Shown piece by piece: positions 1 to 12,004 of a DNA stretch of 64,000 bases; position 1 is the first letter of the stretch; each line of letters opens with the position of its first letter. The DNA is from Bradyrhizobium sp. WBAH42 (GTDB lineage: Bacteria; Pseudomonadota; Alphaproteobacteria; Rhizobiales; Xanthobacteraceae): NCBI RefSeq assembly GCF_024585265.1, contig NZ_CP036533.1, forward strand, positions 5,651,001-5,715,000, given 5' to 3'. Made by a program: the position numbers and the translations under genes. Under the pieces are notes generated by a model. It saw only the letters and a program-made list of their open reading frames with translations. It searched no databases and was not told the origin of the DNA.

Positions 1-489
1 CACTGCCATGGAGACCAGGTGGTGGGCATCGCCGCCGAGCGTGGCGCCGAGGTCGAGCACGACCGACTCCCCGCGCAGGGTCGGCCAGATCGCCGAGATC
101 GCGGGGCGGTCGATGCCCGGCAGGGTGCGCAGGTGGAAGCGGGCCATCGCCATCAGCGCGCCGGTATTGCCGGCGGAGATCGCGACATCCGCCTCGCCTT
201 TCTTGACCGCATCGATCGCGAGCCACATCGAGGAGGTCTTGCGGCCGCGCCGCAGCGCCTGGCTCGGCTTGTCCTCCATGCTGACGGCGACGTCGGTATG
301 GACGATTCTGGAGGCGGCTTTCAGCTTCGGGTGCTTGTCGAGCTCGGGCTCGATCCGGGCGCGGTCGCCGACCAGCAGGAACTCGGTGTCGCGATGCCGG
401 CCAAGCGAGATGGCGGCGCCCGGAATGACCACTGCGGGGCCGACATCGCCCCCCATGGCGTCCAGCGCGATGCGAACCTTGCTTGGCAT
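1..489 (-). CDS. plsX: Phosphate acyltransferase PlsX, 3' part missing
   Basis: PlsX makes acyl-phosphate from acyl-ACP, the acyl donor for PlsY in membrane phospholipid synthesis. The 163 visible residues begin [18 protein letters not shown], the family's N-terminal signature. The conserved segments [17 protein letters not shown] and [15 protein letters not shown] follow, in the usual order. The frame is open to the left window edge, so roughly half of a normal PlsX of about 350 residues lies outside. It starts at the ATG at 489, about 300 bases after the DUF177 gene on the same strand. In related genomes fabH usually follows plsX; that would be off the window. Identification is secure from sequence. 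Confidence 0.95.
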   Translation of the reverse strand, partial: MPSKVRIALDAMGGDVGPAVVIPGAAISLGRHRDTEFLLVGDRARIEPELDKHPKLKAASRIVHTDVAVSMEDKPSQALRRGRKTSSMWLAIDAVKKGEADVAISAGNTGALMAMARFHLRTLPGIDRPAISAIWPTLRGESVVLDLGATLGGDAHHLVSMAV

Positions 490-787
490 GAAAGTCCTGG
501 AAACCTGGTCTGGTGCAGTCTGAGCTAGCGGGGCCGCAAAATGGGTTTGCCACCGAGATGGCGACCGGCCAAGCGCCACGCCGCACCCGAACCGGGGCGC
601 GACAATAGCGTTTTGTGCCCCCGAAACAACCTCTTGCCCCCAGCCTTTTGCATCCGAGGCGATCCGGCCGCCGGCCGCGGATTTCGCAGGAAACACATTG
701 AAATCAGACGGATAAACGGCTGTCTCAAACCATCGAGGCAAATGGCTCGCGTGCCCTGGCAAGGCGGCCGCGAGCGGAAAATGCCCC
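490..787. other. Gap of about 300 bases between the DUF177 gene and plsX
   Basis: No gene seen. The frames present are Arg/Gly-rich and lack ribosome sites. It probably contains the plsX promoter on the minus strand, which could not be located with confidence. Confidence 0.6.
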
Positions 788-1351
788 TCACTGTTCCTTC
801 TTCTTGTCCTGCAATGCCTTCAGCACGGCGAAGGGATGGTCCTCGGGGTCGGGAGCGGTGACCTCCACCTCGAACACGGCGCCCTCCTTCCGCGGATAGG
901 GATCGATCGCCAGGAACAGGACGTCGGTGGCGAGCCGGCCGAGATCGATGATGCCGCCCGTGATCGGCTCGGGCGGGTCGGCGACTTCGGGCGGCGCCTC
1001 ATCGTCCTGCCCCTCCTCGATCAGGTCGGCCAGGCGGCGCGCCTCGGCCTCGGGGGCGAACATCAGGTCCACCTCCTCCTCGATCTCGGTCTCAATCGGG
1101 TCGAGCGTGACGACGCAGGTCTGGCCGATGCGGCCGCGGACGAGGCCCGTGACCTGGACCCGCCCGCCGCTTTTCGGCACGACATTGAAGCTGGCATGAG
1201 CGGACAGGATCTCGCGCAGGCCCGCGACCTCCGCCATCGCCTGCCGCTCGGCCGCCGATGCTTCGAGCTCGCGATGCAGCCCGGCGTCCGGGATCTGGGC
1301 AACGATGACGGGCGCCCGCCACGGATCGGGTGCGGAATCTGGTCGGCTCAT
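788..1351 (-). CDS. DUF177 (YceD-like) family protein
   Basis: A 187-residue soluble protein of the DUF177/YceD family. The central stretch around residues 70-110, with [22 protein letters not shown], is the family hallmark: a possible metal-binding Cys followed by an acidic segment. YceD proteins are linked to 23S rRNA maturation and are often next to rpmF in other bacteria; rpmF is not next to it here. Its ATG overlaps the stop of the upstream cytochrome bc1 chaperone gene in an ATGA arrangement, so the two are very likely co-transcribed and translationally coupled. The role in ribosome assembly is family knowledge, not something seen in this sequence. Confidence 0.85.
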   Translation of the reverse strand: MSRPDSAPDPWRAPVIVAQIPDAGLHRELEASAAERQAMAEVAGLREILSAHASFNVVPKSGGRVQVTGLVRGRIGQTCVVTLDPIETEIEEEVDLMFAPEAEARRLADLIEEGQDDEAPPEVADPPEPITGGIIDLGRLATDVLFLAIDPYPRKEGAVFEVEVTAPDPEDHPFAVLKALQDKKKEQ

Positions 1352-1899
1352 GGCGTGACACCCTCTGGCAACGCCGGGGGAAACGTGAAGGACGCGCGCA
1401 GCAGCGCAGCCTCTTCGGCCCGGCCGAGATCGGCCTCGCTGGCCCGCGCATAGACCGCGAGCCGCTTGGCCTGGTCGAAACCGGTCCCATTCAAGATATT
1501 CTTGCAGATCGCCGATGCCAGAGCCTCGCCGCCGGCTTCCATCGCCTGGTCATAGGCCTGGACGCGGCCGTAGAAGGCCTCGCCGAAGGCCCGCATCCGC
1601 TTCGGCACGGTCTGGTCGCCCACCCCCATCTCGCGCAGATTGTCGTCCATGTCCTCGCAGAAGCGATCGAACAGCGCCTGGGACAGCTCCGTGGCGCCCT
1701 GAACCGCGCGCAGGCGGCGCAGCAACAGCCACAGATGCAGCAGCAACAGGTCGAAACGCCCGTTAACCGTGTCGGGTACGCCCAAGTCCCGGTAAAATAT
1801 GGGTTCTCGCGCCCGCGTCACGATCATGCCATAGATGGCTTCAATGGTGCCTGGCGGGGTTCGCCGGGGTTTCCTGAAGTGATTGAACGGCCAAAGCAT
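1348..1899 (-). CDS. Ubiquinol-cytochrome c chaperone (CBP3/UQCC1 family)
   Basis: A 183-residue protein starting MLWPFNHFRKPRRTPPGTIEAIYGMIVTRARE. The family features are a short basic N-terminus, a conserved FYRDLGVPDTVNGRFDLLLLHLWLLLRRL segment and the later LSQALFDRFCEDMDDNLREMGVGD motif. CBP3-type chaperones help assemble cytochrome bc1, in mitochondria by binding newly made cytochrome b. The family match is clear; the exact bacterial substrate is inferred. It overlaps the DUF177 gene by four bases and is divergent from bamE, with only about 100 bases between the starts, so the two promoters must sit close together or overlap. Confidence 0.9.
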   Translation of the reverse strand: MLWPFNHFRKPRRTPPGTIEAIYGMIVTRAREPIFYRDLGVPDTVNGRFDLLLLHLWLLLRRLRAVQGATELSQALFDRFCEDMDDNLREMGVGDQTVPKRMRAFGEAFYGRVQAYDQAMEAGGEALASAICKNILNGTGFDQAKRLAVYARASEADLGRAEEAALLRASFTFPPALPEGVTP

Positions 1900-1997
1900 T
1901 GTGGTTTCCGCAAGCGGGCGCGCGCGAGTTGCATTCAGACGCCCAGCCCGGTACTTCAGCGCCTCGCGCGACGCAAGGGGACGGAATCAGTTCCGCT

Positions 1998-2483
1998 ATG
2001 ACGACAACGAACCAGATCAGCCCGCGCGCGGACGTGCGGCGCGGCCTTCATGCCTGCTGGCGCGGCTTGCGCATGCTCGCGGCGACCGCAATGGTCGGCG
2101 TGGCCCTTGCGGCCTGCACCGGCGAGCAGTTCCAGAAGGGCTACATCCTGCCGCCCGGCGCGCTCGAGCAGATTCCGATCGGTGCGAGCCAGGACCAGGT
2201 GCTGATCGTGATGGGTACGCCCTCGACGGTCGCGACCCTCGACGGTGAAGTGTTCTACTACATCTCGCAGCGCTCGGAGCGCCCGGTCGCCTTCATGAAC
2301 CAGAAGGTGGTCGATCAGCGCGTCATCGCGGTCTATTTCGACAAGAACCGGCGCGTGCGCAGGCTGGCGAATTACGGTCTCCAGGATGGCAAGATCTTCG
2401 ACTTCATCAGCCGCACCACGCCGACGTCGGGTCAGGAGATGAGCTACCTCACACCGCTGTTCAAGCTGCTGAGCTTCAACTGA
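1998..2483 (+). CDS. bamE: Outer-membrane assembly lipoprotein BamE
   Basis: BamE (SmpA/OmlA) is the small lipoprotein of the BAM complex that inserts beta-barrel proteins in the outer membrane. The 161-residue product has a basic N-terminus, a hydrophobic run and a lipobox LAAC near residue 40, so Cys would be the lipidated first residue. The SmpA fold follows: YILPPGALEQIPIGASQDQVLIVMGTPS, then a DGEVFYYISQR strand. The frame is open 99 bases further upstream, but the ATG at 1998 puts the signal peptide in the normal place. The N-terminal region before the hydrophobic run, about 25 residues, is longer than in enterobacterial BamE. Confidence 0.92.
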   Translation: MTTTNQISPRADVRRGLHACWRGLRMLAATAMVGVALAACTGEQFQKGYILPPGALEQIPIGASQDQVLIVMGTPSTVATLDGEVFYYISQRSERPVAFMNQKVVDQRVIAVYFDKNRRVRRLANYGLQDGKIFDFISRTTPTSGQEMSYLTPLFKLLSFN

Positions 2484-2684
2484 AGCCGCCGAAGGTTTCG
2501 ATCGAAGCGCTCGTCGCTTCGCGTCGAACCAGCCTTCGGAGCCGGCTAATTCCATCGGAAGGTAAATGGCTTCGCGCCTGCGTCGTCGTGCCGCCCTCTG
2601 CGCGGCACTTGTCGTCGCGCGCGACTTGCGGTCGCACGTAGCGTTCCCTACGCTTCCTGCAAAGCAAGAAGCAGGAGTGGATTC

Positions 2685-3698
2685 GTGCCCAAGAAATTTC
2701 AGAACACTTTATTGTCGCGCCGTCGCGTGCTCGCCGGTGCTGCCGGCCTTTCGGCCGCAGCTTTTCTGCCGCGATCGAGCCTTGCCGACTGGAAGCCCAC
2801 AGAAAACGTTCGGCTCATCGTGCCGGCCGCGGCCGGCGGTTCGACCGACGTGATGGGCCGGCTCCTGGCTGCGCATCTGCAAGCCGCCTGGGGCCAGTCG
2901 GCCGTGGTGGAAAACCGCTCCGGCGGCGGCGGCACCATCGGCACGGCCGAGGCCGTGCGCGCCAAGCCGGATGGTCACACCATCCTGGTCGGCAATCCGG
3001 GCCCGAACGCGATCGCCTACAGCATCTTCAAGAACCTCAGCTACAAGCCGGAGCAGCTTCAGCCGGTCTCGAACATGATCCGGATTCCGAACATCGTCTC
3101 GGCGCATCCGAAGACCGGCATCAAGTCGATTCCCGAGCTGATCGCGTTCCTGAAGGCCAATCCGGACAAGCTCAGCTACGCCTCTTCAGGCGTCGGCCAG
3201 AGCCCTCACCTCACCGGCGCCTGGTTCCTCCAGCTCACCGGCCTGAAGATGACGCACATCCCGTTCCGTGGGGCCGGACCCGCGTTGCAGGCGGCGCTCG
3301 CCGGCGACATCCAGATCCTGTTCGACAACCTCTATCCGAGCCTGCCGCAGGTGCAGAACGGCACGCTCAACGGCCTGTGCGTCACCACGCCCGAGCGCAG
3401 CGAGCTCGCGAAAGACCTGCCGACCATGCGCGAGAGCGCACCGGAGCTCGCGAACTTCGACATCTCCTCCTGGTTCTCCGTGTTCCTGCCGAAGGGCGTC
3501 TCGCCCGAGGTGCTCAATGCGCTCAATCTCCAGGTCAAGGCGATGCTGGAGCGCGACGACGTCAAGAAGCAGATCGCCGCCATGGGCGCCCGTGCCGACT
3601 ACGGCACGCCGGAGCAGTTCGCCGCCTTCGTGGACGCCGAGACGAAGAAGTTCGCCGGCATCATCCAGAAGGAAGGCCTGCAGATGGACGTGCAGTAG
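2685..3698 (+). CDS. Tripartite tricarboxylate transporter substrate-binding protein (Bug family)
   Basis: A 337-residue periplasmic binding protein. A twin-arginine motif SRRRVLAG lies at residues 11-18, followed by a hydrophobic stretch and a cut near SLA-DW, so Tat export is likely. The mature protein has the Bug hallmarks: VRLIVPAAAGGSTDVMGRL (ligand-binding loop), VVENRSGGGGTIGT, GVGQSPHLTGAWF and HIPFRGAGPALQAALAGDIQ. Such proteins deliver carboxylates or other small organic acids to TctA/TctB permeases. No tctA or tctB is next to it, so it is an orphan binding protein, common in Bradyrhizobium. The ligand cannot be predicted. A bidirectional terminator follows, shared with hppA. Confidence 0.92.
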   Translation: MPKKFQNTLLSRRRVLAGAAGLSAAAFLPRSSLADWKPTENVRLIVPAAAGGSTDVMGRLLAAHLQAAWGQSAVVENRSGGGGTIGTAEAVRAKPDGHTILVGNPGPNAIAYSIFKNLSYKPEQLQPVSNMIRIPNIVSAHPKTGIKSIPELIAFLKANPDKLSYASSGVGQSPHLTGAWFLQLTGLKMTHIPFRGAGPALQAALAGDIQILFDNLYPSLPQVQNGTLNGLCVTTPERSELAKDLPTMRESAPELANFDISSWFSVFLPKGVSPEVLNALNLQVKAMLERDDVKKQIAAMGARADYGTPEQFAAFVDAETKKFAGIIQKEGLQMDVQ

Positions 3699-3708
3699 GT
3701 CTCTCCCT

Positions 3709-3795
3709 CGTCATTGCGAGCGAAGCGAAGCAATCCAGAATCTCTCCGTGGAAAGACCCTGGATTGCTTCGTCGCAAGAGCTCCTCGCAATGACG
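3709..3795. repeat. Palindromic intergenic repeat, family A
   Basis: An imperfect inverted repeat. The left arm begins CGTCATTGCGAGCGAAGCGA and the right arm ends with GAGCTCCTCGCAATGACG; inner arms read AATCCAGAAT and CTGGATTGCTTCG. Two more copies lie at 20886-20970 and 33258-33337. It follows the binding-protein stop codon directly and could fold in mRNA. Confidence 0.85.
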
Positions 3796-3822
3796 TGGTG
3801 AGTGCGGCGGATCAATAAAACA

Positions 3823-3852
3823 AAAACCCCGCGGTTTGCACCGCGGGGTTTT
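3823..3852. terminator. Bidirectional rho-independent terminator
   Basis: A perfect 12-bp stem, AAAACCCCGCGG and its complement, with a six-base loop TTTGCA. Runs of A before and T after it make it work on both strands. It sits between the convergent binding-protein gene and hppA. Confidence 0.9.
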
Positions 3853-3872
3853 CTTGTCCCGCTTTGCGCCGC

Positions 3873-5993
<2,121 letters not shown>

Positions 5994-6230
5994 GTGATTT
6001 TTGCCTCAGATTCCTTGATGTACCCCCGGCGCCTTTTGTGTTCCGTCGTGCGGTGCGGCGCCTTGATTTTGAACAAAGCCGCCCCCTTGCCCTTAAGGGG
6101 CGGCTCCAGTCGGCCGCGAGCTTGCCAAAATCAAATTGAGGGTGCAACGCCGGATAAGGCCGAAAAGGCCGATCTCGGCAGGTATTTAGGACCAAGTGCT
6201 GAGAACTAAGATGCCGGGTTGGAGCAATTG

Positions 6231-7229
6231 CTAGAAGTGGCTGTAGGACAGCCGCGTCAAAAGCAGGTCCTGGCCCTGACCATCCAGGAAGCGCGGCGGC
6301 TTCTGCCCTTCCGTGATCGTACCGATCGCGGTCACGGCAACGCCCAGGGCCCGCCCCGCGGCAATCAGCGCGTCACACTGTGCCGGCGGAGCGGTGCACA
6401 GCACCTCGTAGTCATCGCCTCCGGCAAGCAGCGTCTCGACAGACACGACGTTGCGGGCGCGCAGGCCGGCCGCCGCGGCCGAGAGGGGCACGCTCGTCAC
6501 GTCGACCGAGGCCGAGACCCCGGACGCGGTGCAGAGCTTGGTCAGATCGCCGGCGAGGCCATCGGAGACGTCCATCGCTGCGGTGGCATGGTCGCGCACC
6601 GCCCGCGCCAGCACGTTGCGCGGCTGCGGCACCCGATAGCGCGAGACCAAAAAATCCCGTGCCGCGGGATCGGATGCCAGCGCGGCGGCCACAGCGCCGC
6701 CTTTGAGCACGTCGAGGCCGAGCGCGGCATCGCCGATCGTCCCCGTCACCAGGATGCGGTCGCCCGGCGTTGCGCCGGTCCGGCCGACCATCCGTCCCCG
6801 AGGCACACGGCCAAAGGCGGTGATCGAGATCATCTGCGGGCCCGGCGTCGACACCGTGTCGCCGCCGAGCAGAGGACAAGCGAAGGTCTTGGCGACCTCG
6901 CCCAGCGCGTCCGCAAAGGGGCGCAGCCAGGCATCCTCCTTGCTGCGCAACGCCAGCGTCAGCACGAAGCCTGCTGGGGTTGCTCCCTTCGCCGCGAGAT
7001 CGGACAGGTTCACCCGCAACGCCTTGCGCGCGATGGTGTCAGGCGGATCACCGGCAAGATAATGCACGCCCTCGACGATAGCGTCGGTGGTGACGACGAC
7101 GTCCTCGCCGGACGAGGACAGGACCGCAGCGTCGTCGACCAGCCCGAACGCGCCGGGATCGGTCGCCAGCGGCTTGAAATAGCGGGCGATGAGGGAGTCT
7201 TCGCCGGAGGGATCCTGTGCGTTCGTCAT
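6231..7229 (-). CDS. thiL: Thiamine-monophosphate kinase
   Basis: ThiL phosphorylates thiamine monophosphate to the active cofactor thiamine diphosphate. The 332-residue product has the PurM-like ATPase features: a GLVDDAAVL segment, TTDAIVEGVHY, KALRVNLSDLAAKGATP, and later LLGGDTVSTPG and AMDVSDGLAGDL, where the aspartates bind Mg-ATP. A GTG five codons upstream would also be in frame, but the GGAG nine bases before the ATG at 7229 favours the shorter form. It is the last gene of the minus-strand run from glyA. A family C repeat lies between it and nusB, so co-transcription with nusB is uncertain. Confidence 0.95.
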   Translation of the reverse strand: MTNAQDPSGEDSLIARYFKPLATDPGAFGLVDDAAVLSSSGEDVVVTTDAIVEGVHYLAGDPPDTIARKALRVNLSDLAAKGATPAGFVLTLALRSKEDAWLRPFADALGEVAKTFACPLLGGDTVSTPGPQMISITAFGRVPRGRMVGRTGATPGDRILVTGTIGDAALGLDVLKGGAVAAALASDPAARDFLVSRYRVPQPRNVLARAVRDHATAAMDVSDGLAGDLTKLCTASGVSASVDVTSVPLSAAAAGLRARNVVSVETLLAGGDDYEVLCTAPPAQCDALIAAGRALGVAVTAIGTITEGQKPPRFLDGQGQDLLLTRLSYSHF

Positions 7230-7248
7230 CGGCGCCAACTCCACCCTC

Positions 7249-7356
7249 CGCTGTCATCGCCCGGCTTGACCGGGCGATCCAGTACGCCGAGAAGCCGATC
7301 TCAATAACCGCTGCCGCGGCGTACTGGATCACCCGCTTACGCGGGTGATGACAGCG
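7249..7356. repeat. Palindromic intergenic repeat, family C
   Basis: The arms read CGCTGTCATCGCCCGGCTTG on the left and CGGGTGATGACAGCG on the right, with inner arms GATCCAGTACGCC and GTACTGGATC. It fills almost the whole gap between thiL and nusB. Other copies are at 17990-18093 and 59948-60120. Confidence 0.85.
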
Positions 7357-7366
7357 GAATGTGTGA

Positions 7367-7861
7367 CTACCCCCGCCCGAACTCGTCGCCGCGAAACTGC
7401 CGGCCGATCTGGTCGAGCACGGCGTTGACCATGCCGGTCTCCTCGCGATCGACGAAGGCGTTGGCGACGTCGACATATTCGGAGACCACCACCCGGCCGG
7501 GCACGTCCTTGCGGTGCTGGAGCTCATAGGCTCCGGCCCGCAGCACCGCCCGCAGGATCGCCTCGATCCGCTTGAGCGGCCAGCCCTTCGACAGCGCCTC
7601 GTCGATCAGGGGATCGAGCTTCTTCTGGTCGCGTACGACGCCCGAGACGACGTCGCGGAAAAAGGCAGCTTCCGCCGGCAGATAGGTGTCGCCCTCGACC
7701 TCGTTGCCGAGCCAATGGCTTTCGAACTCGGCAAAGATATCGTTGATGCCCGCGCCGGCGATGTCCATCTGGTACAGCGCCTGCACGGCCGCGAGCCGCG
7801 CCGCACCGCGCCGGTTCGCCTTCTTCTCCGGAACGCCCGCCGGTTTCTTGATCTCAGCCAT
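7367..7861 (-). CDS. nusB: Transcription antitermination factor NusB
   Basis: NusB pairs with NusE (ribosomal protein S10) on boxA RNA for rRNA antitermination. The 164 residues show the NusB family pattern: RRGAARLAAVQALYQMD near the N-terminus, LPAEAAFFRDVVSGVV in the middle and the C-terminal RIEAILRAVLRAGAYEL and VVVSEYVDVANAFVDREETGMVNAVLD helices. The basic, Pro-rich first 15 residues are a common alphaproteobacterial extension. Its ATG at 7861 is only four bases past the ribH stop, so translation is probably coupled. The link of nusB to the rib genes is a common gene order. Confidence 0.95.
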   Translation of the reverse strand: MAEIKKPAGVPEKKANRRGAARLAAVQALYQMDIAGAGINDIFAEFESHWLGNEVEGDTYLPAEAAFFRDVVSGVVRDQKKLDPLIDEALSKGWPLKRIEAILRAVLRAGAYELQHRKDVPGRVVVSEYVDVANAFVDREETGMVNAVLDQIGRQFRGDEFGRG

Positions 7862-7865
7862 GGCT

Positions 7866-8357
7866 TCAGGCCTGCGCCAGGCGGCGTTTGATGCGCAGCA
7901 TCGCAAGCGCGGCGCGCGCGGCATCGCCGCCCTTGTTGAGCTCGCTGGCGCGCGCCCGCGCCCAGGCCTGCGCCTCGGTGTTGACGGTGAGGATGCCGTT
8001 GCCGAGCGGCAGCTTTCGCGCCACCGCGAGGTCCATCAGCGCGCGCGAGGATTCCTGCGAGACGATCTCGAAATGGATGGTGTCGCCGCGGATCACGCAG
8101 CCGAGCGCGATCACCGCGTCATACGGCTTGCCGTTCGCCGCGGCGGCATCGACCGCGATGGCCACTGCCGCTGGGATCTCCAGCGCACCGGGAACCGTGA
8201 TGACGTCATGCGTCAGGCCGGCTGCCTTCAGCTCGGCGACTGCGCCGTCCAGCAGCGCATCCTGGAGATCGTCATAGAACCTTGCCTCGACTACAAGCGC
8301 GCGCGCGCCGGAAATGTCGGTCTGGTCCTTCAGGGGTGCGCGCCGCGCGTCTGCCAT
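7866..8357 (-). CDS. ribH: 6,7-dimethyl-8-ribityllumazine synthase
   Basis: RibH joins the ribityl-pyrimidine from the RibD branch with 3,4-dihydroxybutanone phosphate to give lumazine, the substrate of RibE. The 163-residue protein shows [10 protein letters not shown] at the start, [14 protein letters not shown] in the middle, [18 protein letters not shown] with the catalytic His and [17 protein letters not shown] toward the end. Length is normal for the family. It lies 62 bases after ribE and four bases before nusB, in the riboflavin gene run. Confidence 0.96.
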   Translation of the reverse strand: MADARRAPLKDQTDISGARALVVEARFYDDLQDALLDGAVAELKAAGLTHDVITVPGALEIPAAVAIAVDAAAANGKPYDAVIALGCVIRGDTIHFEIVSQESSRALMDLAVARKLPLGNGILTVNTEAQAWARARASELNKGGDAARAALAMLRIKRRLAQA

Positions 8358-8419
8358 CGTTCAATCCGTTTCGAATGGGGTCGGCGCTATGTAGTCGCCG
8401 GCAGCATGTAAGCCAAGTT

Positions 8420-9049
8420 CTAAGAGACCGTCATTTCCGTCAGCCGCGCCGCATACCGGGCCATCAAATCGACCTCGATATTGACCTCGGAGCCCGCCTT
8501 CCAGCTGCCGATCGTCGTGACATCAAGCGTGTGCGGAATGATGAGCACCGAAAAGGTCACGTCTGCAACCGTATTGATCGTCAGCGAGACGCCGTCGAGC
8601 GTGATCGAGCCCTTGGTGGCGATGAATCGTGCCAGCTCCCGCGTCGTCGAGAGCACGAACCGCGCCATATCCGGCAAGTCCTCGCGGCTGACGATGGTTG
8701 CAATGCCATCGGCGTGGCCAGCGACGATATGGCCGCCGAGCTCATCGCCGATCTTCAGCGCGCGCTCGAGGTTGAGCTTCGTCCCGACCTTCCAGTGCTT
8801 GGCCGTCGTCAGCGCCAGCGTCTCGGCCGCGGTATCGACCTCGAACCAGGTCCTTTGCTTAGAGTCCCTGCCGTCCGCAACGCCCGAGGCGACCACGGTC
8901 AGGCAGACGCCGTTGCAGGCGATCGAGGCGCCGTCCGCAATCGTGCTCTGATCGTAGCGGCAGGCGATGCGGAGCCGGTGCAGCTGGCCCTGCGCCGTTG
9001 GCGTGAAGCTGACGATCTCGCCGATATCGGTGACAATGCCGGTGAACAT
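8420..9049 (-). CDS. ribE: Riboflavin synthase, alpha chain
   Basis: It dismutates two lumazine molecules into riboflavin. The 209 residues form two similar lumazine-binding halves. The start [15 protein letters not shown] is the family's invariant N-terminus, with the repeat of the fold beginning GHIVAGHADGIATIV. Motifs GASIACNGVCLTV and GSITLDGVSLTIN are the paired substrate-binding segments of the two halves. Its ATG overlaps the ribD TAA in a TAATG arrangement, so the two are coupled. Confidence 0.96.
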   Translation of the reverse strand: MFTGIVTDIGEIVSFTPTAQGQLHRLRIACRYDQSTIADGASIACNGVCLTVVASGVADGRDSKQRTWFEVDTAAETLALTTAKHWKVGTKLNLERALKIGDELGGHIVAGHADGIATIVSREDLPDMARFVLSTTRELARFIATKGSITLDGVSLTINTVADVTFSVLIIPHTLDVTTIGSWKAGSEVNIEVDLMARYAARLTEMTVS

Positions 9050-10197
9050 TACGCGCGCTCGTAGATGGTGAGAGTATCCTTGCCGTAGGTCTCGCTAGCA
9101 TGAACCTTGTAGGCCGGCGACTGCGTGATTTTCGACAGGGGCAATGCATCGAGCGCATCGACGCCGCCGTCGCCGACCGCTTCCGCGCCGCGGAACAGCC
9201 AGATCTCGTCGACGAGATCGGCCGCGACGAAGGACGCCGCAACGCGGCTGCCGCCCTCGACCAGCAGCCGCGTGATGCCCTTCTCTCCCAGCGCATGCAG
9301 CACGGCCGAAAGATCGAGCCCGGATGCACTCCCCGCAGGCATGCGCATGATTTGCGCACCGGCCGCGCCAAGGCGTGTCGCGGCGGCCGCTTCCGCAAGC
9401 TCGGACGCGATCACCCAAAGCGGCGTCTCGCGCGCGGATCGAACCAGCTGGCTCGATGCGGGTATGCGCAGGCTGCGGTCGAGCACCACACGCACCGGCG
9501 AGCGCTCCGCCATGCCCGGCAGGCGGCAGTTGAGCTGCGGATCATCCGCCAGCACCGTGCCGATGCCGACCAGGATGGCGTCGCTTTGCGCGCGGAGCAG
9601 ATGCACGCGATTGCGTGCCGCCTCGCCCGTGATCGCAAGCGGCTTGCCGCCGGCCGCACCGATCTTGCCGTCGGGCGAGACCGCGAGCTTCAGGATCACA
9701 TGCGGACGCTTTTCCCGGATGCGGCGGAAATGGCCGGCATGGTCGAACGCGGCCTCCGCCGCGCAAAGACCGACATCCACCGTGATGCCGGCAGCGCGTA
9801 AGCGCGCATGGCCCTGCCCCGCCACTTCCGGATTGGGGTCCTCGATCGCCGCCACCACCCGCTTGATGCCGGCGGCGACCACCGCATCGGCGCAAGGCGG
9901 CGACTTGCCGAAATGCGAGCACGGCTCCAGCGTGACATAGAGCGTGGCGCCCCGCGCAGCCTCGCCGGCGCGCCGCAACGCTTCGGGCTCGCCATGCGGC
10001 CGTCCGCCCGGCTGCGTCCAGCCGCGGCCGACGATGACGCCATCCTTGACGATGACGGCGCCCACGGCCGGATTGGGCCAGGTCCGCCCCTGCCCGCGCC
10101 TGCCCAGCGCGAGCGCCAGCTCCATGAAACGGCGATCAGCATCCTTGGCCTCGCGGGCCTTCTGCGCGAACTGGTCTTCCAGGATGCGGAAGATCAT
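9049..10197 (-). CDS. ribD: Bifunctional riboflavin deaminase-reductase RibD
   Basis: RibD carries out the second and third steps of riboflavin synthesis: deamination of the pyrimidine and reduction of the ribose side chain. The N-terminal deaminase (about residues 20-165) has the zinc motif HGEPEA and [11 protein letters not shown]; the second position of the first motif is Gly rather than the usual Ala, with His and Glu kept. The C-terminal reductase (about residues 170-380) holds [30 protein letters not shown] and [14 protein letters not shown]. The 382-residue length is normal. Its ATG overlaps the nrdR stop as ATGA and its stop overlaps the ribE start, so nrdR-ribD-ribE form one tight unit. 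Confidence 0.95.
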   Translation of the reverse strand: MIFRILEDQFAQKAREAKDADRRFMELALALGRRGQGRTWPNPAVGAVIVKDGVIVGRGWTQPGGRPHGEPEALRRAGEAARGATLYVTLEPCSHFGKSPPCADAVVAAGIKRVVAAIEDPNPEVAGQGHARLRAAGITVDVGLCAAEAAFDHAGHFRRIREKRPHVILKLAVSPDGKIGAAGGKPLAITGEAARNRVHLLRAQSDAILVGIGTVLADDPQLNCRLPGMAERSPVRVVLDRSLRIPASSQLVRSARETPLWVIASELAEAAAATRLGAAGAQIMRMPAGSASGLDLSAVLHALGEKGITRLLVEGGSRVAASFVAADLVDEIWLFRGAEAVGDGGVDALDALPLSKITQSPAYKVHASETYGKDTLTIYERA

Positions 10198-10676
10198 TTG
10201 CGGATCGCGGCGAGCCGCGCTTCCTCCTCACCGGAGAGCTCGCCGAGTACGTCGGCGAAATCCTTGGCCTCGCGGAAATTGCGGTAGACCGAGGCAAAGC
10301 GAACATAGGCGACGTCGTCGAGTGTGCGCAGATGCTCCATCACGGTCTCGCCGATCACCTCCGAGGAGATCTCGGCCTCACCTCCGGTCTCAAGCTCGCG
10401 CACGATGGTGGAGACCATCTTCTCGACCCGCTCCGGCTCGACCTGCCGCTTGCGAAGTGAGATCTGGACCGAGCGCATCAGCTTGTCGCGGTCGAACGGC
10501 ACGCGGCGGCCGTTGCGCTTGATCACCGTGAGCTCGCGCAGCTGCACGCGCTCGAAGGTGGTGAAGCGGAAATTGCAGGCGACGCACACGCGCCGCCTGC
10601 GGATCGCGGACGAATCCTCGGTCGGACGCGAGTCCTTTACCTGCGTATCGAGACTGTTGCAGTTCGGGCAGCGCAT
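10194..10676 (-). CDS. nrdR: Transcriptional repressor NrdR
   Basis: NrdR senses dATP/ATP and represses ribonucleotide reductase genes. The 160-residue product has an N-terminal zinc ribbon with two CxxC pairs (MRCPNC and CVAC, residues 1-34). The ATP-cone follows: [20 protein letters not shown], then [31 protein letters not shown]. It begins 30 bases after the glyA stop and overlaps ribD. The glyA-nrdR-ribD order is widespread in alphaproteobacteria. Confidence 0.97.
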   Translation of the reverse strand: MRCPNCNSLDTQVKDSRPTEDSSAIRRRRVCVACNFRFTTFERVQLRELTVIKRNGRRVPFDRDKLMRSVQISLRKRQVEPERVEKMVSTIVRELETGGEAEISSEVIGETVMEHLRTLDDVAYVRFASVYRNFREAKDFADVLGELSGEEEARLAAIRK

Positions 10677-10705
10677 CCGTGTACCTTGAAAGGTTTTCTT
10701 GGACC

Positions 10706-12004
10706 TTACTGATAGATCGGGAACCGGTCGGTGAGCGCCTTGACCCGTTCCTTGATCGCAGCCTCCACCAGCGGCGCCTTGCCGTCGGAGGATTGCGCGA
10801 TCGCGTTGAGGACCTCGGCGATCATGCCGCCGACCTGCTGGAATTCGGCGACGCCGAACCCGCGGCTGGTCGCAGCCGGCGTGCCAAGCCGAATGCCCGA
10901 CGTGACGAAGGGCGATTCCGGATCGAACGGAATGCCGTTCTTGTTGCAGGTGATGGCCGCGCGGACCAGCGCCTTCTCCGAGACGTTGCCCTTCAGGCCC
11001 TTCGGCCTGAGATCGACCAGCATCAGATGATTGTCGGTGCCGCCGGAGACGATGTCGAGACCATGACCCTTCAGGGTCTCGGCCAAGGCCTTGGCGTTCT
11101 CGACGATGTTCTTGGCGTAGACCTTGAAGTCCGGACGCAGCGCCTCGCCGAAGGCGACCGCCTTCGCCGCAATCACGTGCATCAGGGGACCGCCCTGCAG
11201 CCCCGGGAAGATCGCCGAGTTGAGCTTCTTGGTCAGCGTCTCGTCATTCCACAGCATGAGGCCGCCGCGCGGACCGCGCAGCGACTTGTGCGTCGTGGTG
11301 GTGGTGACATGCGCATACGGCACGGGCGAGGCATGCACGCCGCCGGCGACGAGCCCGGCGAAATGCGCCATGTCGACCAGGAGGTAGGCGCCGACGCTGT
11401 CGGCGATCTCGCGGAAGCGCTTGAAATCCCAGGCGCGCGAATAGGCGGAGCCGCCGGCGATGATCAGCTTCGGCTTGACCTGCTCGGCCTGCTTGGCCAC
11501 TGCGTCCATGTCGATGATCTGGTCCTCGCGGCGCACCGTGTAGTGCGCGGCCTTGAACCATTTGCCGCTCATGTTGACGGGCGAGCCATGGGTGAGATGG
11601 CCGCCGGCGGCGAGATCGAGACCCATGAAGGTGTCGCCTGGCTGCAGCAGCGCCAGGAACACCGCCTGGTTCATCTGGCTGCCGGAGTTCGGCTGCACGT
11701 TGGCGAAATTGGCGCCGAACAGCTTCTTGGCGCGATCGATCGCAAGGTTCTCGGCGACGTCGACCCACTCACAACCGCCATAGTAGCGCGCGCCTGGATA
11801 ACCTTCCGCGTATTTGTTGGTCATGACCGAACCCTGCGCTTCCAGCACGGCCCGACTGACGATGTTCTCGGAGGCGATCAACTCGACCTCGTGGCGCTGC
11901 CGGCCGAGCTCGCCCTTGATGGCGGCGGCGATTTCCGGATCGGCCTGCTCGAGCGGGGCGGTGAAAAACGAATCGGGCGCGGAGGCGGTTTTTGCGAGGG
12001 TCAT
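10706..12004 (-). CDS. glyA: Serine hydroxymethyltransferase
   Basis: GlyA interconverts serine and glycine and is the main source of one-carbon units on tetrahydrofolate. The 432-residue protein shows [45 protein letters not shown], then [17 protein letters not shown] and the PLP-lysine motif [11 protein letters not shown]. Length is normal. It is the first gene of a minus-strand run with nrdR and the rib genes. No gene lies in the 264 bases upstream, which should hold the promoter; no confident riboswitch was recognised there. Confidence 0.97.
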   Translation of the reverse strand: MTLAKTASAPDSFFTAPLEQADPEIAAAIKGELGRQRHEVELIASENIVSRAVLEAQGSVMTNKYAEGYPGARYYGGCEWVDVAENLAIDRAKKLFGANFANVQPNSGSQMNQAVFLALLQPGDTFMGLDLAAGGHLTHGSPVNMSGKWFKAAHYTVRREDQIIDMDAVAKQAEQVKPKLIIAGGSAYSRAWDFKRFREIADSVGAYLLVDMAHFAGLVAGGVHASPVPYAHVTTTTTHKSLRGPRGGLMLWNDETLTKKLNSAIFPGLQGGPLMHVIAAKAVAFGEALRPDFKVYAKNIVENAKALAETLKGHGLDIVSGGTDNHLMLVDLRPKGLKGNVSEKALVRAAITCNKNGIPFDPESPFVTSGIRLGTPAATSRGFGVAEFQQVGGMIAEVLNAIAQSSDGKAPLVEAAIKERVKALTDRFPIYQ